From positions 248,001 through 312,000 of the forward strand of contig NZ_MPVN01000003.1 of the NCBI RefSeq assembly GCF_001955535.1: a DNA stretch of 64,000 nucleotides, given 5' to 3'. The position numbers were made by a program, and so were the translations under genes. The notes beneath the pieces are model-generated. The model worked only from the letters and a program-made list of their open reading frames with translations, had not been told where the DNA came from and made no database searches. How positions within the stretch are numbered: the first letter of the stretch is position 1; every line of letters begins with the position of its first letter. This DNA comes from Paenibacillus sp. FSL H7-0326 (GTDB lineage: Bacteria; Bacillota; Bacilli; Paenibacillales; Paenibacillaceae). Positions 45,542 through 54,604 of this stretch are shown piece after piece.

Positions 45542-46909
45542 ATGCAAGCGGGTTCTCAAGACATTGAAAAAGGGTGGATCGCGTACACTTCAAACCGTGG
45601 CGGATCTTATGATATCTGGCTATATCAACTGAATGGAGGTTTAAATTCGAGGATAACGGATGGGATGGGCATGGAATTCTCTGTCCCTTACTGGGCTCCA
45701 GATAACAGCAAAATTGCTTTCATTGGTGTGAATAATGTAGTCTTTGTGCTCGATATCGCGACGCGTGCGATCGCCAGAATCGATCAGATAGAACCTTACA
45801 CGCTGCTCGATTGGTCACCAGACAGCCGGTCACTTGTTTATGTGAAGAATGGGCGAATCATGATCTATGATACCTTCACACACCGGAGTTATTTCTTATT
45901 AGAGGTAGGAGCTCGTGATGCACAGTGGTTCCCTTCCGGTAAAGAGTTAATATTTGCAGCTCCCGACATTAACGGAAACACACAAATTTACCGTATTCGG
46001 ACCGATGGTTCAAATCGGAGACAAATTACGCGGAATACGGGCGGCCCGCTTCATCAGCTTCGGATTTCTCCAGATGGCAAATTTGCATTGTATACCTTCC
46101 CGGGTGCAAGCATATCATTGATTTCGGTTGTAAATTTAGAAACCGGGGCTACGAATACACTTGCAGGGGGATCACTTTCTAAAAATTATTTTCCTGCCTG
46201 GTCCCCTGATTCACAAAACATCGCTTACAGTGCAACCGAATTTAAGGAGCCCACTTATTATTCGCACATCCAAATCGACAGTTTCATGGGCAACCATCAA
46301 AGGACGATTACGATATCTAATTGTTTCTCCACACCAGTTGACTGGTCTCCAGACGGTAAAAAAATCGCATACTTATCAGGATGCACCAATGCAGAAAGGG
46401 CGAGTCAGCTCTGGATTGTGGATATTAGTGAGCAGAGGCCGGTATACCTGCTTAACGGAGGTCAAATGACCGCTCTTCAGTGGTCCCCTAAGATTCGAAG
46501 GCCGCCACATTATACTTTCACAAGCTTCATATACATGGTATCCTTTCCATATCCCGCTAATTGGAGTCAGGTGAGTGAGGAAAGGTACGAAGGACCAGAC
46601 GGTTTTTTTCAAGTATCCGCCATATCCGGCAGTGAGGATATTTCCGATGTATGCAGTTCCGAAGCCTATCATCCGTTAATGCCCTATGGCTCTTCACCAA
46701 TGGTGATCCAGACATCGATTCAACATCAAGATGCATGCTTCATTTACCCATCGGCAGATCAGCCTCCAGAAATGAATCAACAAGCAGCGCTTATTGTCAG
46801 ATACCCACGACCTGTTCAAATTGGAGGGACCTATTATAATTACTTTATCTTGTATGCTGATGTGAATCATATTCGGTCAATCGGCGGAAGACTGACATTT
46901 ATTCAGTAG
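45542..46909 (+). CDS. TolB-like PD40 beta-propeller protein
   Basis: A 455-residue protein. About residues 10-310 form a six-bladed TolB propeller with repeated blades such as GWIAYTSNRGGSYDIWLY, WSPDSRSLVYVKNG, WSPDSQNIAYS and WSPDGKKIAYLSG. The C-terminal 140 residues are a separate domain starting FIYMVSFPYPANWSQ, similar to surface lipoprotein-type PsbP/DUF domains. There is no signal peptide, which is odd for a TolB-like protein. AAAGG lies 9 nt before the second of two in-frame ATG codons. No partner gene nearby. Confidence 0.8.
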   Translation: MQAGSQDIEKGWIAYTSNRGGSYDIWLYQLNGGLNSRITDGMGMEFSVPYWAPDNSKIAFIGVNNVVFVLDIATRAIARIDQIEPYTLLDWSPDSRSLVYVKNGRIMIYDTFTHRSYFLLEVGARDAQWFPSGKELIFAAPDINGNTQIYRIRTDGSNRRQITRNTGGPLHQLRISPDGKFALYTFPGASISLISVVNLETGATNTLAGGSLSKNYFPAWSPDSQNIAYSATEFKEPTYYSHIQIDSFMGNHQRTITISNCFSTPVDWSPDGKKIAYLSGCTNAERASQLWIVDISEQRPVYLLNGGQMTALQWSPKIRRPPHYTFTSFIYMVSFPYPANWSQVSEERYEGPDGFFQVSAISGSEDISDVCSSEAYHPLMPYGSSPMVIQTSIQHQDACFIYPSADQPPEMNQQAALIVRYPRPVQIGGTYYNYFILYADVNHIRSIGGRLTFIQ

Positions 46910-46933
46910 CATGCAGCGGAAAACAACTTTCTA

Positions 46934-46972
46934 AATGACCGATTGCATCTTAAGTGTCTTGGATCGGTCATT
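46934..46972 (+). terminator. Hairpin after the propeller gene
   Basis: AATGACCGAT pairs perfectly with ATCGGTCATT across a 19-nt loop. No T-run follows (AGGATCCG), so terminator function is uncertain. Confidence 0.5.
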
Positions 46973-47010
46973 AGGATCCGTTGATTATTTATAGTGAGGA
47001 GGCTAGTCTC

Positions 47011-47538
47011 TTGATTCAATTGGAAAAAACACCATCCGTTTATCTAATCTCTGGTCCACTGGGAGTTGGGAAATCGACAGTATCCAAGGCTTTGGCTGAT
47101 ACAATGAACCAGTGTGCTTTAATCGAAGGAGATCTGCTTCTTCATGTATACCGTGGAGATACTGAACCCGAATGGGAGGAGCGCCTTCGAATCGCATGGC
47201 TAAATATTACGGCAGTTACAAGGAATTTGATTATGAACGGAATTCCTGTCGTTATCGATTTTGTCGTCGAAGATGAGCTTGAGTGGTTTCGCGAACAGTT
47301 ATCGGATCTGGGTGTGGAACTTCACTACGCAGTGCTGCATGCAGAGCCGGATACGCTGAACACACGACTTCAACAGAGAGGGGATGGACAGTACATTGAG
47401 CGATCACTCTTTCTGCGAACCCAATTAATATCTTCTTCTAGCAATCAGGCCTTCCTGTTGGATGCCGGTCATAAGCGTCCAGATGAGCTTGCAAAGGAAA
47501 TTTTTGAAGATGTGAGGTTTCGTCTAGCTCATACATAA
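47011..47538 (+). CDS. P-loop nucleotide kinase-like protein
   Basis: A 175-residue cytoplasmic protein. Walker A GPLGVGKST lies near residue 14, the substrate-binding Asp in VVIDFVVEDELEW near 82, and an Arg-containing lid near 122 (TRLQQRGDGQY). Resembles small kinases of the shikimate/gluconate kinase type or AAA_18-like proteins; the substrate is unknown. GAGGAGG lies 8 nt before a TTG at 47011, which I prefer to the frame's first TTG at 46981. Confidence 0.75.
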   Translation: MIQLEKTPSVYLISGPLGVGKSTVSKALADTMNQCALIEGDLLLHVYRGDTEPEWEERLRIAWLNITAVTRNLIMNGIPVVIDFVVEDELEWFREQLSDLGVELHYAVLHAEPDTLNTRLQQRGDGQYIERSLFLRTQLISSSSNQAFLLDAGHKRPDELAKEIFEDVRFRLAHT

Positions 47539-47549
47539 AATCAAAAAAA

Positions 47550-47628
47550 CCCTGAGTTTTTCTATGTTAAGAAAAACTCAGGGCAGACCCTAAGCTTCTC
47601 TAAAAATAAGAAAAGCTTAGGGTTTTTT
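47550..47628. terminator. Paired one-way terminators between convergent genes
   Basis: Hairpin 1 (CCCTGAGTTTTTC / GAAAAACTCAGGG, 47550-47583) is preceded by seven A, so it has a T-run on the minus strand and ends ctaB. Hairpin 2 (ACCCTAAGCTT / AAGCTTAGGGT, 47587-47623) is followed by seven T and ends the kinase-like gene on the plus strand. Confidence 0.88.
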
Positions 47629-47656
47629 TGCTATTGCAATATGCAATGATTTCACA

Positions 47657-48586
47657 CTATCTTAACATTTGAGCAATCAGGGAGAAAATAATGACGATCA
47701 CGAACAATAAGGTCATATGATTCAAGGAGAAGATAAACATCTTCTTCGCCCAGCCCGTAATGTCAGATTTGCGATAGCTCACCAAGCTGAAGATAAACCA
47801 GGCAAGACTTAAGGCAAAGGCAATTCCGGCAATGTAAGGATTAAACGGCCAGAACAGGGCGCTTGAAGCGATAAGCAATATCAGATAAAAATTGGTTTGC
47901 AAATAAGTCCGCTTGATTCCTTTTACAACAGGCAGCATAGGTACTTTGGCTGCTTTGTACTCGTCCAATCGGCGGATGGCGATCGCATAGAAATGCGGCA
48001 TTTGCCATATGAGCATCGTCGCAACCAGCGCCCAGATTTCGAAGTGTCCGAGCTCGCTCGAGATGACAGACCACCCAATAAGCGGAGGAACGGCTCCGGA
48101 GATACTGCCTACTTCCGTATTGTAAATGGTTGTCCGTTTGGTCCACATCGTATAAGGCACAACATATAGGAATAATCCGAGAAATCCAAAAAATGCAGCC
48201 ATCGGTGAGCTAAAATAGAGCAGGAGTATACCGAGAGCACTCATCAGGAATCCGAGGATAAGACCTGACTTTGTATCCACTTTGCCTGTGACGGTCGGGC
48301 GATCCTTGGTTCGCTGCATAATGGCATCGATGTCCCGGTCGTACAGATTGTTAAATGTACCCGCAGAACCGATAACGAGCGAGGAACCAATAATCGACAA
48401 GATAATAGCGCCCAAATGGTCAATAAACGAAACATTGAATACATAGAGCGCCATACTAAGTCCGGCAAACATCGCGATGAGATTTGATTTTATGATTCCT
48501 GTCTTAATGGTCGCAAAGAAAACCTGTGGCAGGGATTGAACATCCGCTTGCGCACTTGATCCTGAACTGTTATTAATTGTACTCAT
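47657..48586 (-). CDS. ctaB: Protoheme IX farnesyltransferase (heme O synthase)
   Basis: A UbiA-superfamily prenyltransferase of about 309 residues with nine or so membrane helices. It has the Asp-rich motif NNLYDRDIDAIMQRTKDRP near residue 70 that binds the farnesyl diphosphate-magnesium complex, and the CtaB second motif LIWQMPHFYAIAIRRLDEYK near 180. It converts heme B to heme O for the terminal oxidase. The longest frame starts at GTG 48598; an ATG at 48586 begins MSTINNSSG. Neither has a strong ribosome site, so the start is unsure by four codons. It stands alone, without the usual ctaA or cta operon. Confidence 0.92.
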   Translation of the reverse strand: MSTINNSSGSSAQADVQSLPQVFFATIKTGIIKSNLIAMFAGLSMALYVFNVSFIDHLGAIILSIIGSSLVIGSAGTFNNLYDRDIDAIMQRTKDRPTVTGKVDTKSGLILGFLMSALGILLLYFSSPMAAFFGFLGLFLYVVPYTMWTKRTTIYNTEVGSISGAVPPLIGWSVISSELGHFEIWALVATMLIWQMPHFYAIAIRRLDEYKAAKVPMLPVVKGIKRTYLQTNFYLILLIASSALFWPFNPYIAGIAFALSLAWFIFSLVSYRKSDITGWAKKMFIFSLNHMTLLFVIVIIFSLIAQMLR

Positions 48587-48598
48587 AATTCCACTCAC

Positions 48599-48951
48599 TT
48601 CTATGATTAAATTAGTATATGAATCAATTTCATAATACCTTTGGTTGCTTCAATCAAGACTATATATAGAGAAAAATGATTTTATTTGTCTATATATAGT
48701 TTCAATTTCACCTTTTTAATGATTTATGAAATTGATTCTATCTATATAGATTGAACTAAATTTGATCTACTGTCTAGCCTGAATGTTACATGTTCCTGTT
48801 AAATCTTTAGTTCAACTGTATACAGCATACCAATTTTTAAAGGAAAAATGTTTGTTTGTTAAATATTTAATAATTCATTCAATAAATTGTGAACTTCTTA
48901 TTAACTTTTTCATAAAGGTATTTTAATATTCAGAAAATGTGTTCTTCCTAC
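48599..48951. promoter_or_regulatory. AT-rich region upstream of ctaB with inverted and direct repeats
   Basis: GAATCAATTTCATAA (48621-48635) is the perfect reverse complement of TTATGAAATTGATTC (48724-48738). Inside lie two identical palindromes CTATATATAG at 48660 and 48690, 30 nt apart, about three DNA turns, and a third related TCTATATAGA at 48741. Spacing on one DNA face suggests protein binding, but the AT richness means chance cannot be excluded. No coding frame seen. Confidence 0.45.
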
Positions 48952-49410
48952 CTATGCGTTTTCATACTTTTGTCGATGAATGCCTTTCATTTTTACATAA
49001 TCTGGATCTTTCTTTACAATCTCCCACTGGGCTTTGAATATAGCTGCTGCCTCCGCCTTTACCGGATCATTCTGAAATGGCAGAAGGGAGCCATCCTCCT
49101 TGGCATATTTTCTCCCGCCTTTATGATTTGCATATCTTCTTGCACGTGTGTAGCCCATTTGTAAAAATTTCCGTGCCATGTCCATTCCTACAAAATCGTC
49201 CTGCTTCTTATATTGAAGAAACATGTCGTATATCTTTTTGGAGGATTCCTTCGCTATTTCGGGTGTTTTGAATCTCCAGTGGGGGAGAATCTCGCTCTTG
49301 TAGGGCTCAACAAGCAGAACACCTTGTTCTCCACGGCCAATCGTATAAAGTTCCGGGTGCTGTCTAAGGTCAAGTTCGTCATATTTTAAATCATAATCGA
49401 ATGATTTCAT
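48952..49410 (-). CDS. DUF4385 domain protein
   Basis: A 152-residue soluble protein starting MKSFDYDLKYDELDLRQHPE, with YTIGRGEQGVLLVEPYKSEI and GYTRARRYANHKGGRKY. The sequence matches the DUF4385 family of small proteins found in bacteria, eukaryotic microbes and phages (recalled). Function is unknown. CAGGAGGAACTGATCTGCG precedes the ATG. Same strand as, and downstream of, the LysR gene with a 54-nt gap, so they may be co-transcribed. Confidence 0.82.
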   Translation of the reverse strand: MKSFDYDLKYDELDLRQHPELYTIGRGEQGVLLVEPYKSEILPHWRFKTPEIAKESSKKIYDMFLQYKKQDDFVGMDMARKFLQMGYTRARRYANHKGGRKYAKEDGSLLPFQNDPVKAEAAAIFKAQWEIVKKDPDYVKMKGIHRQKYENA

Positions 49411-49464
49411 CGCAGATCAGTTCCTCCTGTTGGCTGAGTATACTTCTATATACCCTGCCTAGAG

Positions 49465-50343
49465 TCACCTCACCATTTCAAGGAACCTTGTTGCTGCGCT
49501 GGATATGGGCATATTACGCATAATCATAACGCCTACCTTGGATGGAGGCAGATTAATATCCAGTTCAATCTCAAATAAAGAGCCTTCCCTCAATTCTTTA
49601 GACACGAATTCACGAGTGACATACGATATCCCTAAACCCCTTCGGGCAAATTCAATAAGCAAGTCCACACTGCCGACTTCAATCTCAGGCTTCAGCTCAT
49701 ATCCATATCGTTGAAACAGTTCAGTGACGGCCATTCTGGCCCGGCTGTTACGCGAGAATAAAATGACAGGATATTCCATCATCTCTTCCATAGACAGCTG
49801 TACCCCTTTGAGCTCTGCATAATGTTCTCCTGCGACAAAACAATCCTGAAGCTGAATACTTTCGGTTACTTCAAGATGGGAATCGACGATTGGCATTCGG
49901 ACGACACCGAGATCAATGCGGCCTTCTTTGAGGTAAGAGATGACCTCAGGTGTGGTTCCATGGTTAAGATGCAGCTTGACGCCCGGGTATTTCGCGTGAT
50001 AATCCTCAAGAAATGGAAGCAGGTAGTGTTTAAATAACGAATCACTGCCTCCCACACGGAGTTCTCCGCTGTCCAGATTTTTTAATGCTGCCATTTTTTC
50101 CTCGGCAAGTGAGATCATAATTTGAGACTGTTCTATATATGAAAATAGAATGGTTCCTTCCTGTGTTAGATTAACTCCCTTGGAGGTACGGTAAAACAGC
50201 GTCACGCCAAAGCTCTCTTCAAGCTGTTTAATAGCATGGCTTACGCTAGGTTGTGTAAGGTACAATGCTTTTGCTGCCTGGGTTAAACTCCCTGTTTTGG
50301 CAGCCCAATAGAAAACTTTGTATAGTTCATAATTATTTGTCAT
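49465..50343 (-). CDS. LysR family transcriptional regulator
   Basis: A 292-residue regulator. The N-terminal winged helix-turn-helix (residues 1-60) has AAKALYLTQPSVSHAIKQLE, and the effector-binding domain spans about 90-290 with GGSDSLFKHYLLPFLEDYH. The gene is divergent from zwf with a 146-nt shared region, so zwf and the pentose phosphate genes are the first candidates for control. The ATG lies close to 50343; a GAGGAGATATAGACCAC stretch gives a ribosome site. Confidence 0.9.
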   Translation of the reverse strand: MTNNYELYKVFYWAAKTGSLTQAAKALYLTQPSVSHAIKQLEESFGVTLFYRTSKGVNLTQEGTILFSYIEQSQIMISLAEEKMAALKNLDSGELRVGGSDSLFKHYLLPFLEDYHAKYPGVKLHLNHGTTPEVISYLKEGRIDLGVVRMPIVDSHLEVTESIQLQDCFVAGEHYAELKGVQLSMEEMMEYPVILFSRNSRARMAVTELFQRYGYELKPEIEVGSVDLLIEFARRGLGISYVTREFVSKELREGSLFEIELDINLPPSKVGVMIMRNMPISSAATRFLEMVR

Positions 50344-50489
50344 AGATGTGGTCTATATCTCCTCTGAAATATATTAATTACATGTATAACTGTTCTTTGT
50401 ATTATAGTGTAACTAAGAAATAGATACCAGAGATGATCGCAGCCATACGAAATTTCCGGTGACTGTGTACTCTCAGCAGGAAGGAGATC

Positions 50490-52052
50490 ATGGAAGTGAA
50501 CCCTACAACTTTTGTATTGTTTGGAGCTACAGGCGATTTGGCCAAACGAAAAATATATCCAGCACTTTATCATTTGTTTCTAAACGGAAAGCTGCCAGAG
50601 ACATTTTCTCTGATTGGTCTAGGAAGAAGAAGCTTATCTGATGAAACCTTCCAGGCCCATGTTAAGCAGTCTCTTTTTGATTTTTATCGTTTCGAAGTGA
50701 AGGAAGATCATACGTTACAAGCATTTCTCAGCTTATTCGGCTTTAATATTTTAAATATTGATAAACAAGAGGATTTTGTTCAATTAAAAGAACGCATTCA
50801 AGCGTGGGAGCAGGCTCATGAAGGCCGTGCGAATCGTTTCTTCTACCTTTCTGTAGGACCCGAGTTCTTCGGAACGATCGCATCGCAGATCGAGAACAGC
50901 GGACTCGGTGAGGTTACGGGCTGGAAGAGACTTGTCATCGAGAAGCCTTTCGGACATGACCTGGCTTCGGCTCGGGTACTGAATGCTCAGCTCAGCGAGG
51001 CATTCTCTGAAGAGGAAATATACAGAATAGACCATTACCTCGGCAAGCCGATGGTTCAGCGTCTTGAAGCATTACAGCAAGCGAACCCGGTCATTCAGGC
51101 CTTGTGGAATAATCGTTACATTGCAAACGTTCAGATTACGGCGGATGAAACCGTTGGAGTGGAAGAACGTGCAGGCTACTATGATCATGTCGGTGCTGTA
51201 CGTGACATGTTCCAGAATCATATGCTGCAGCTGCTCATGATGCTGGCCATCCAGGTGCCCCAGAACAGCCCATCTGCAGAGAATGTCAGATTGAAGAAGA
51301 AAAAGGTGCTTGAAGCCCTTGAACCTCTGCAGAGACAGGATGTTGCCACACGCATCGTGCGCGGACAATACACTGCTGGAACACTTCGTGGAACGCCAGT
51401 CCAAGGATATACTGCAGAGCCCGGTATTGCAGAAGATTCGATGAATGATACGTTTATCGCTGCCAAGCTGAACATTGACAACTACTACTGGCGTGGAGTT
51501 CCGTTCTATATCCGTACGGGCAAACGTTTGAAATCCAAGCACACACGGATGGTTGTTGAATTCAAAGATCCGATTAAATCACTTGGAAGTACTCAACAAT
51601 CCATTACGCCTAATCTGCTCATCTTTGATATTGGTCCAGATGAAGGAATCACGCTGCAGCTGAATACGAAGGACCGTGAGCATCATGGCGGGTTCAAGCC
51701 GGTCAACATCGATCTATATCCTGACCGGACCGAAGCACCTGAAGCTTATGAGACCTTGATTAACGATGCCTTGATTGGCGACTCGACCTTCTTCGTGCAC
51801 TGGGATGAAGTGGAGCTATCCTGGAAATGGGTACAACCAATACTTGAGGCTTTTGCTGAGAATGAAGTGCCGCTTCATCCGTACCCTGCAGGTTCTCACG
51901 GTCCGGCAGCAGCAAATGAAATGCTTGCTCATGACGGTTATCGTTGGTGGTTTGATGAGCCGGCTGAGACCTTTGCCTTACATGAAATGGAGACTACTGC
52001 TGAAGATGAATCTTCAGAAGCTACTCCCGTTGCACAAGTTATTGTAGGATAA
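50490..52052 (+). CDS. zwf: Glucose-6-phosphate 1-dehydrogenase
   Basis: A 520-residue enzyme that oxidises glucose 6-phosphate with NADP as the first step of the pentose phosphate pathway. N-terminal GATGDLAKRKIYPALY is the dinucleotide site, and RIDHYLGKPMV near residue 178 holds the active-site Asp-His-Tyr and substrate-binding Lys. Length is slightly above the usual 490-500, owing to a Glu/Thr-rich tail after the core. GGAAGGAG precedes the ATG by only 3 nt; a GTG two codons later has better spacing, so the true start may be 50496. First of zwf-transaldolase-gnd. Confidence 0.95.
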   Translation: MEVNPTTFVLFGATGDLAKRKIYPALYHLFLNGKLPETFSLIGLGRRSLSDETFQAHVKQSLFDFYRFEVKEDHTLQAFLSLFGFNILNIDKQEDFVQLKERIQAWEQAHEGRANRFFYLSVGPEFFGTIASQIENSGLGEVTGWKRLVIEKPFGHDLASARVLNAQLSEAFSEEEIYRIDHYLGKPMVQRLEALQQANPVIQALWNNRYIANVQITADETVGVEERAGYYDHVGAVRDMFQNHMLQLLMMLAIQVPQNSPSAENVRLKKKKVLEALEPLQRQDVATRIVRGQYTAGTLRGTPVQGYTAEPGIAEDSMNDTFIAAKLNIDNYYWRGVPFYIRTGKRLKSKHTRMVVEFKDPIKSLGSTQQSITPNLLIFDIGPDEGITLQLNTKDREHHGGFKPVNIDLYPDRTEAPEAYETLINDALIGDSTFFVHWDEVELSWKWVQPILEAFAENEVPLHPYPAGSHGPAAANEMLAHDGYRWWFDEPAETFALHEMETTAEDESSEATPVAQVIVG

Positions 52053-52189
52053 ATTTGGGTAAGTTCTGTTCATCTGAATGAATTTCACATTCTTAGTACA
52101 AGATGTGAGATGTGAGATTCATTCGTCTACAGATTAATTTATATATTTACCAAATCGATATTAAAACACATTACAGGAGGCTACACAAA

Positions 52190-52855
52190 ATGAAATTCTT
52201 TATTGACACAGCGAATGTACAGGATATTAAAACCGCTTATAAAATCGGAGTGCTATCTGGAGTAACAACGAATCCATCTTTGGTAGCCAAAGAAGGCGTA
52301 AAATTTGAAGATCGAATTGAAGAAATTTTGCAGCTTGTACCTGATGTAGAATCCGTATCTGCAGAAGTAACGCCTGACGCGATATCGGCAGAAGAGATGA
52401 TTGAACAGGCCAATGAGCTCATTAAGATTAATAACAACGATAAGAACATTACGATCAAGCTGCCAATGACCCTCGCAGGTCTTGAAGCATGCCGTTATCT
52501 TGCCAATAAAGGTGTCAAAACTAACGTTACATTGATATTCACAGTGAACCAAGCGCTTCTTGCTGCACGTGCAGGTGCGACTTATGTATCACCATTCCTT
52601 GGCCGTTTGGACGATATCTCAGAAGATGGCGTTCAATTGGTATCCAAAGTAGCTGAATTGTTCCGTACGCACAACCTGGATACACAAATCATCGCAGCAT
52701 CTGTGCGTCATCCGGATCATGTAACACGTGTTGCTATGGCAGGTGCGCACATCGCTACTGTACCTTTCTCCGTTATTGAGCAAATCTCTAAGCATCCACT
52801 GACTGATCAAGGTCTTGAGAAATTTGCAGCGGATTGGCAAAAAAGCGTGAAATAA
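52190..52855 (+). CDS. Transaldolase-like protein (TalC/MipB family)
   Basis: A 221-residue short transaldolase of the fructose-6-phosphate aldolase family, starting [20 protein letters not shown]. The Schiff-base Lys is K90 in NITIKLPMT, and [13 protein letters not shown] binds the substrate phosphate end. It shuffles three-carbon units in the non-oxidative pentose phosphate branch. CAGGAGGCTACACAAA precedes the ATG; the frame is open 26 codons upstream with no ribosome site. It is 137 nt after zwf and 41 nt before gnd. Confidence 0.93.
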   Translation: MKFFIDTANVQDIKTAYKIGVLSGVTTNPSLVAKEGVKFEDRIEEILQLVPDVESVSAEVTPDAISAEEMIEQANELIKINNNDKNITIKLPMTLAGLEACRYLANKGVKTNVTLIFTVNQALLAARAGATYVSPFLGRLDDISEDGVQLVSKVAELFRTHNLDTQIIAASVRHPDHVTRVAMAGAHIATVPFSVIEQISKHPLTDQGLEKFAADWQKSVK

Positions 52856-52896
52856 TCGAAGTAAACTGGAAACCGAAACAGGAGGAGAAGAGATTC

Positions 52897-54333
52897 GTGA
52901 GCAAACAACAAATCGGGGTAGCCGGCCTTGCGGTGATGGGTAAGAATCTGGCCTTAAATATGGAGAGCAAAGGCTTCACAGTAGCTTTATATAATCGATC
53001 GTCAGAGAAGACCAAAGAACTGCTGGCAGAAGCAGAAGGTAAAAATTTTGTAGGCACATACAGTATTGAGGAATTCGTAGCATCCCTTGAAACACCGCGC
53101 AAGATCATGATGATGGTCAAAGCCGGCGAACCGACGGATGCGCTTATTGAACAGCTTGTACCTCACTTGGAAGAGGGAGATATTCTGATTGACGGTGGAA
53201 ACGCCTATTTCCCTGACACCGAACGCAGATATCAAGAGCTCGCAGCCAAAGGGCTTCGGTTTATCGGAGCTGGTGTTTCCGGCGGTGAAGAAGGAGCACT
53301 TAAAGGACCTGCCATTATGCCTGGCGGACAAAAAGATGCTTATGATCTCGTGGAACCGATTCTTACAGCCATTTCTGCAAAAGTAAATGGAGACCCTTGC
53401 TCCACTTATATTGGAGAAGGCGGCTCCGGTCATTACGTGAAAATGGTTCACAATGGTATCGAGTACGGTGATATGCAGCTGATTGGTGAGGCGTATCACT
53501 TGCTGAAGGATGTTCTTAATCTGAACACAGATGAGCTGCATGAGATCTTCACAGAATGGAACCGCGGTGAGCTGGACAGCTACTTGATTGAGATTACAGC
53601 TGATATCTTCTCCAAACAAGATCCTGATACAGGCAAGCCGATGGTTGATGTCATTCTGGATGCTGCAGGTCAGAAGGGTACGGGGAAATGGACAAGTCAA
53701 AGCTCTCTTGATCTAGGGGTTCCGCTCTCCATCGTAACGGAGTCTGTATTTGCACGCTTCCTGTCCGCAATGAAGGAAGAACGCGCAGCGGCCAGCAAGA
53801 TTCTGAGCGGTCCTGATACTAAACCTTATGATGGTGATGCTAAAGAATTTATTGAAGCGGTTCGTAAAGCTTTGTATGCGAGCAAAATTGCTTCTTATGC
53901 CCAAGGATTTGCACAGCTTCGCTCTGCATCAGATGAATACAACTGGAATCTGAATTTCGGAAGTATTGCTATGATCTTTAGAGGAGGCTGCATTATCCGT
54001 GCCCGTTTCCTCGAGAATATCAAGGAAGCTTACGACAAGAATCCAGACCTCAAAAATCTGCTGCTGGATGATTACTTCGGCTGGGTAGTGAACAACTATC
54101 AGGAAGCTTGGAGAAAAGTAGTCTCTATCGCCGTTCAGTATGGTATTCCGGTTCCTGCGTTCGCTTCTGCGCTCGCCTACTATGACAGCTATCGTACAGA
54201 GCGTCTTCCGGCAAACCTGCTGCAGGCTCAGCGTGATTACTTTGGCGCGCATACGTTCAATCGTGTGGACAAGGAAGGAACCTTCCATTACCAATGGATG
54301 GAGTCTGCTGAGAAGGTTCTGGAGACGAAATAA
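52897..54333 (+). CDS. gnd: 6-phosphogluconate dehydrogenase (decarboxylating)
   Basis: A 478-residue enzyme that converts 6-phosphogluconate to ribulose 5-phosphate with CO2 release. [18 protein letters not shown] is the NADP-binding start, [19 protein letters not shown] and [18 protein letters not shown] carry the active-site Lys and Glu, and the all-helical C-terminal domain is complete. Start taken at GTG 52897, since GGAGGAGAAGAGATTC precedes it; the frame continues upstream over the end of the transaldolase gene. With zwf it completes the oxidative pentose phosphate branch. Confidence 0.95.
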   Translation: MSKQQIGVAGLAVMGKNLALNMESKGFTVALYNRSSEKTKELLAEAEGKNFVGTYSIEEFVASLETPRKIMMMVKAGEPTDALIEQLVPHLEEGDILIDGGNAYFPDTERRYQELAAKGLRFIGAGVSGGEEGALKGPAIMPGGQKDAYDLVEPILTAISAKVNGDPCSTYIGEGGSGHYVKMVHNGIEYGDMQLIGEAYHLLKDVLNLNTDELHEIFTEWNRGELDSYLIEITADIFSKQDPDTGKPMVDVILDAAGQKGTGKWTSQSSLDLGVPLSIVTESVFARFLSAMKEERAAASKILSGPDTKPYDGDAKEFIEAVRKALYASKIASYAQGFAQLRSASDEYNWNLNFGSIAMIFRGGCIIRARFLENIKEAYDKNPDLKNLLLDDYFGWVVNNYQEAWRKVVSIAVQYGIPVPAFASALAYYDSYRTERLPANLLQAQRDYFGAHTFNRVDKEGTFHYQWMESAEKVLETK

Positions 54334-54367
54334 AATTGCAATTATAAGCCGATTCATAATGATCAGA

Positions 54368-54411
54368 GTGCTCATGGTTACCATCAGGTAGCCGTGAGTA
54401 CCTTTTTTTAT
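54368..54411 (+). terminator. Rho-independent terminator after gnd
   Basis: GTGCTCATGGTTACC pairs with GGTAGCCGTGAGTAC (three G-U) around ATCA, followed by seven T. Confidence 0.85.
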
Positions 54412-54604
54412 ATGCAGATGTATTTTTTTAGATAGGTGTTATTGCAGTAATATTGATAGGCAGGGTCGTATTCGAGAATATTATGGGCCGAAAGAAAGAT
54501 AAGATGATATTGATTCTATTTTTTAAAATAGGTGAAATACTTTTCTGTCGAAATTTGCTATGATGAGGGGGAATAACGCTTCAGATAACATGGGGAGGGG
54601 AAGT

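Noticed and set aside
48660..48750. Palindromic AT repeats as a replication origin or CRISPR array
   Set aside because: Only two identical copies of 10 nt, no DnaA-box cluster and no regular spacers.
51072..51542. 156-codon minus-strand frame inside zwf
   Set aside because: Shadow of the strongly conserved zwf coding sequence, with no start signal or family resemblance.
53002..53700. 232-codon frame on the minus strand
   Set aside because: It lies fully inside gnd, has no ribosome site, and its product is Cys/Phe/Ile-rich without domain features; it is the mirror of gnd codon use.
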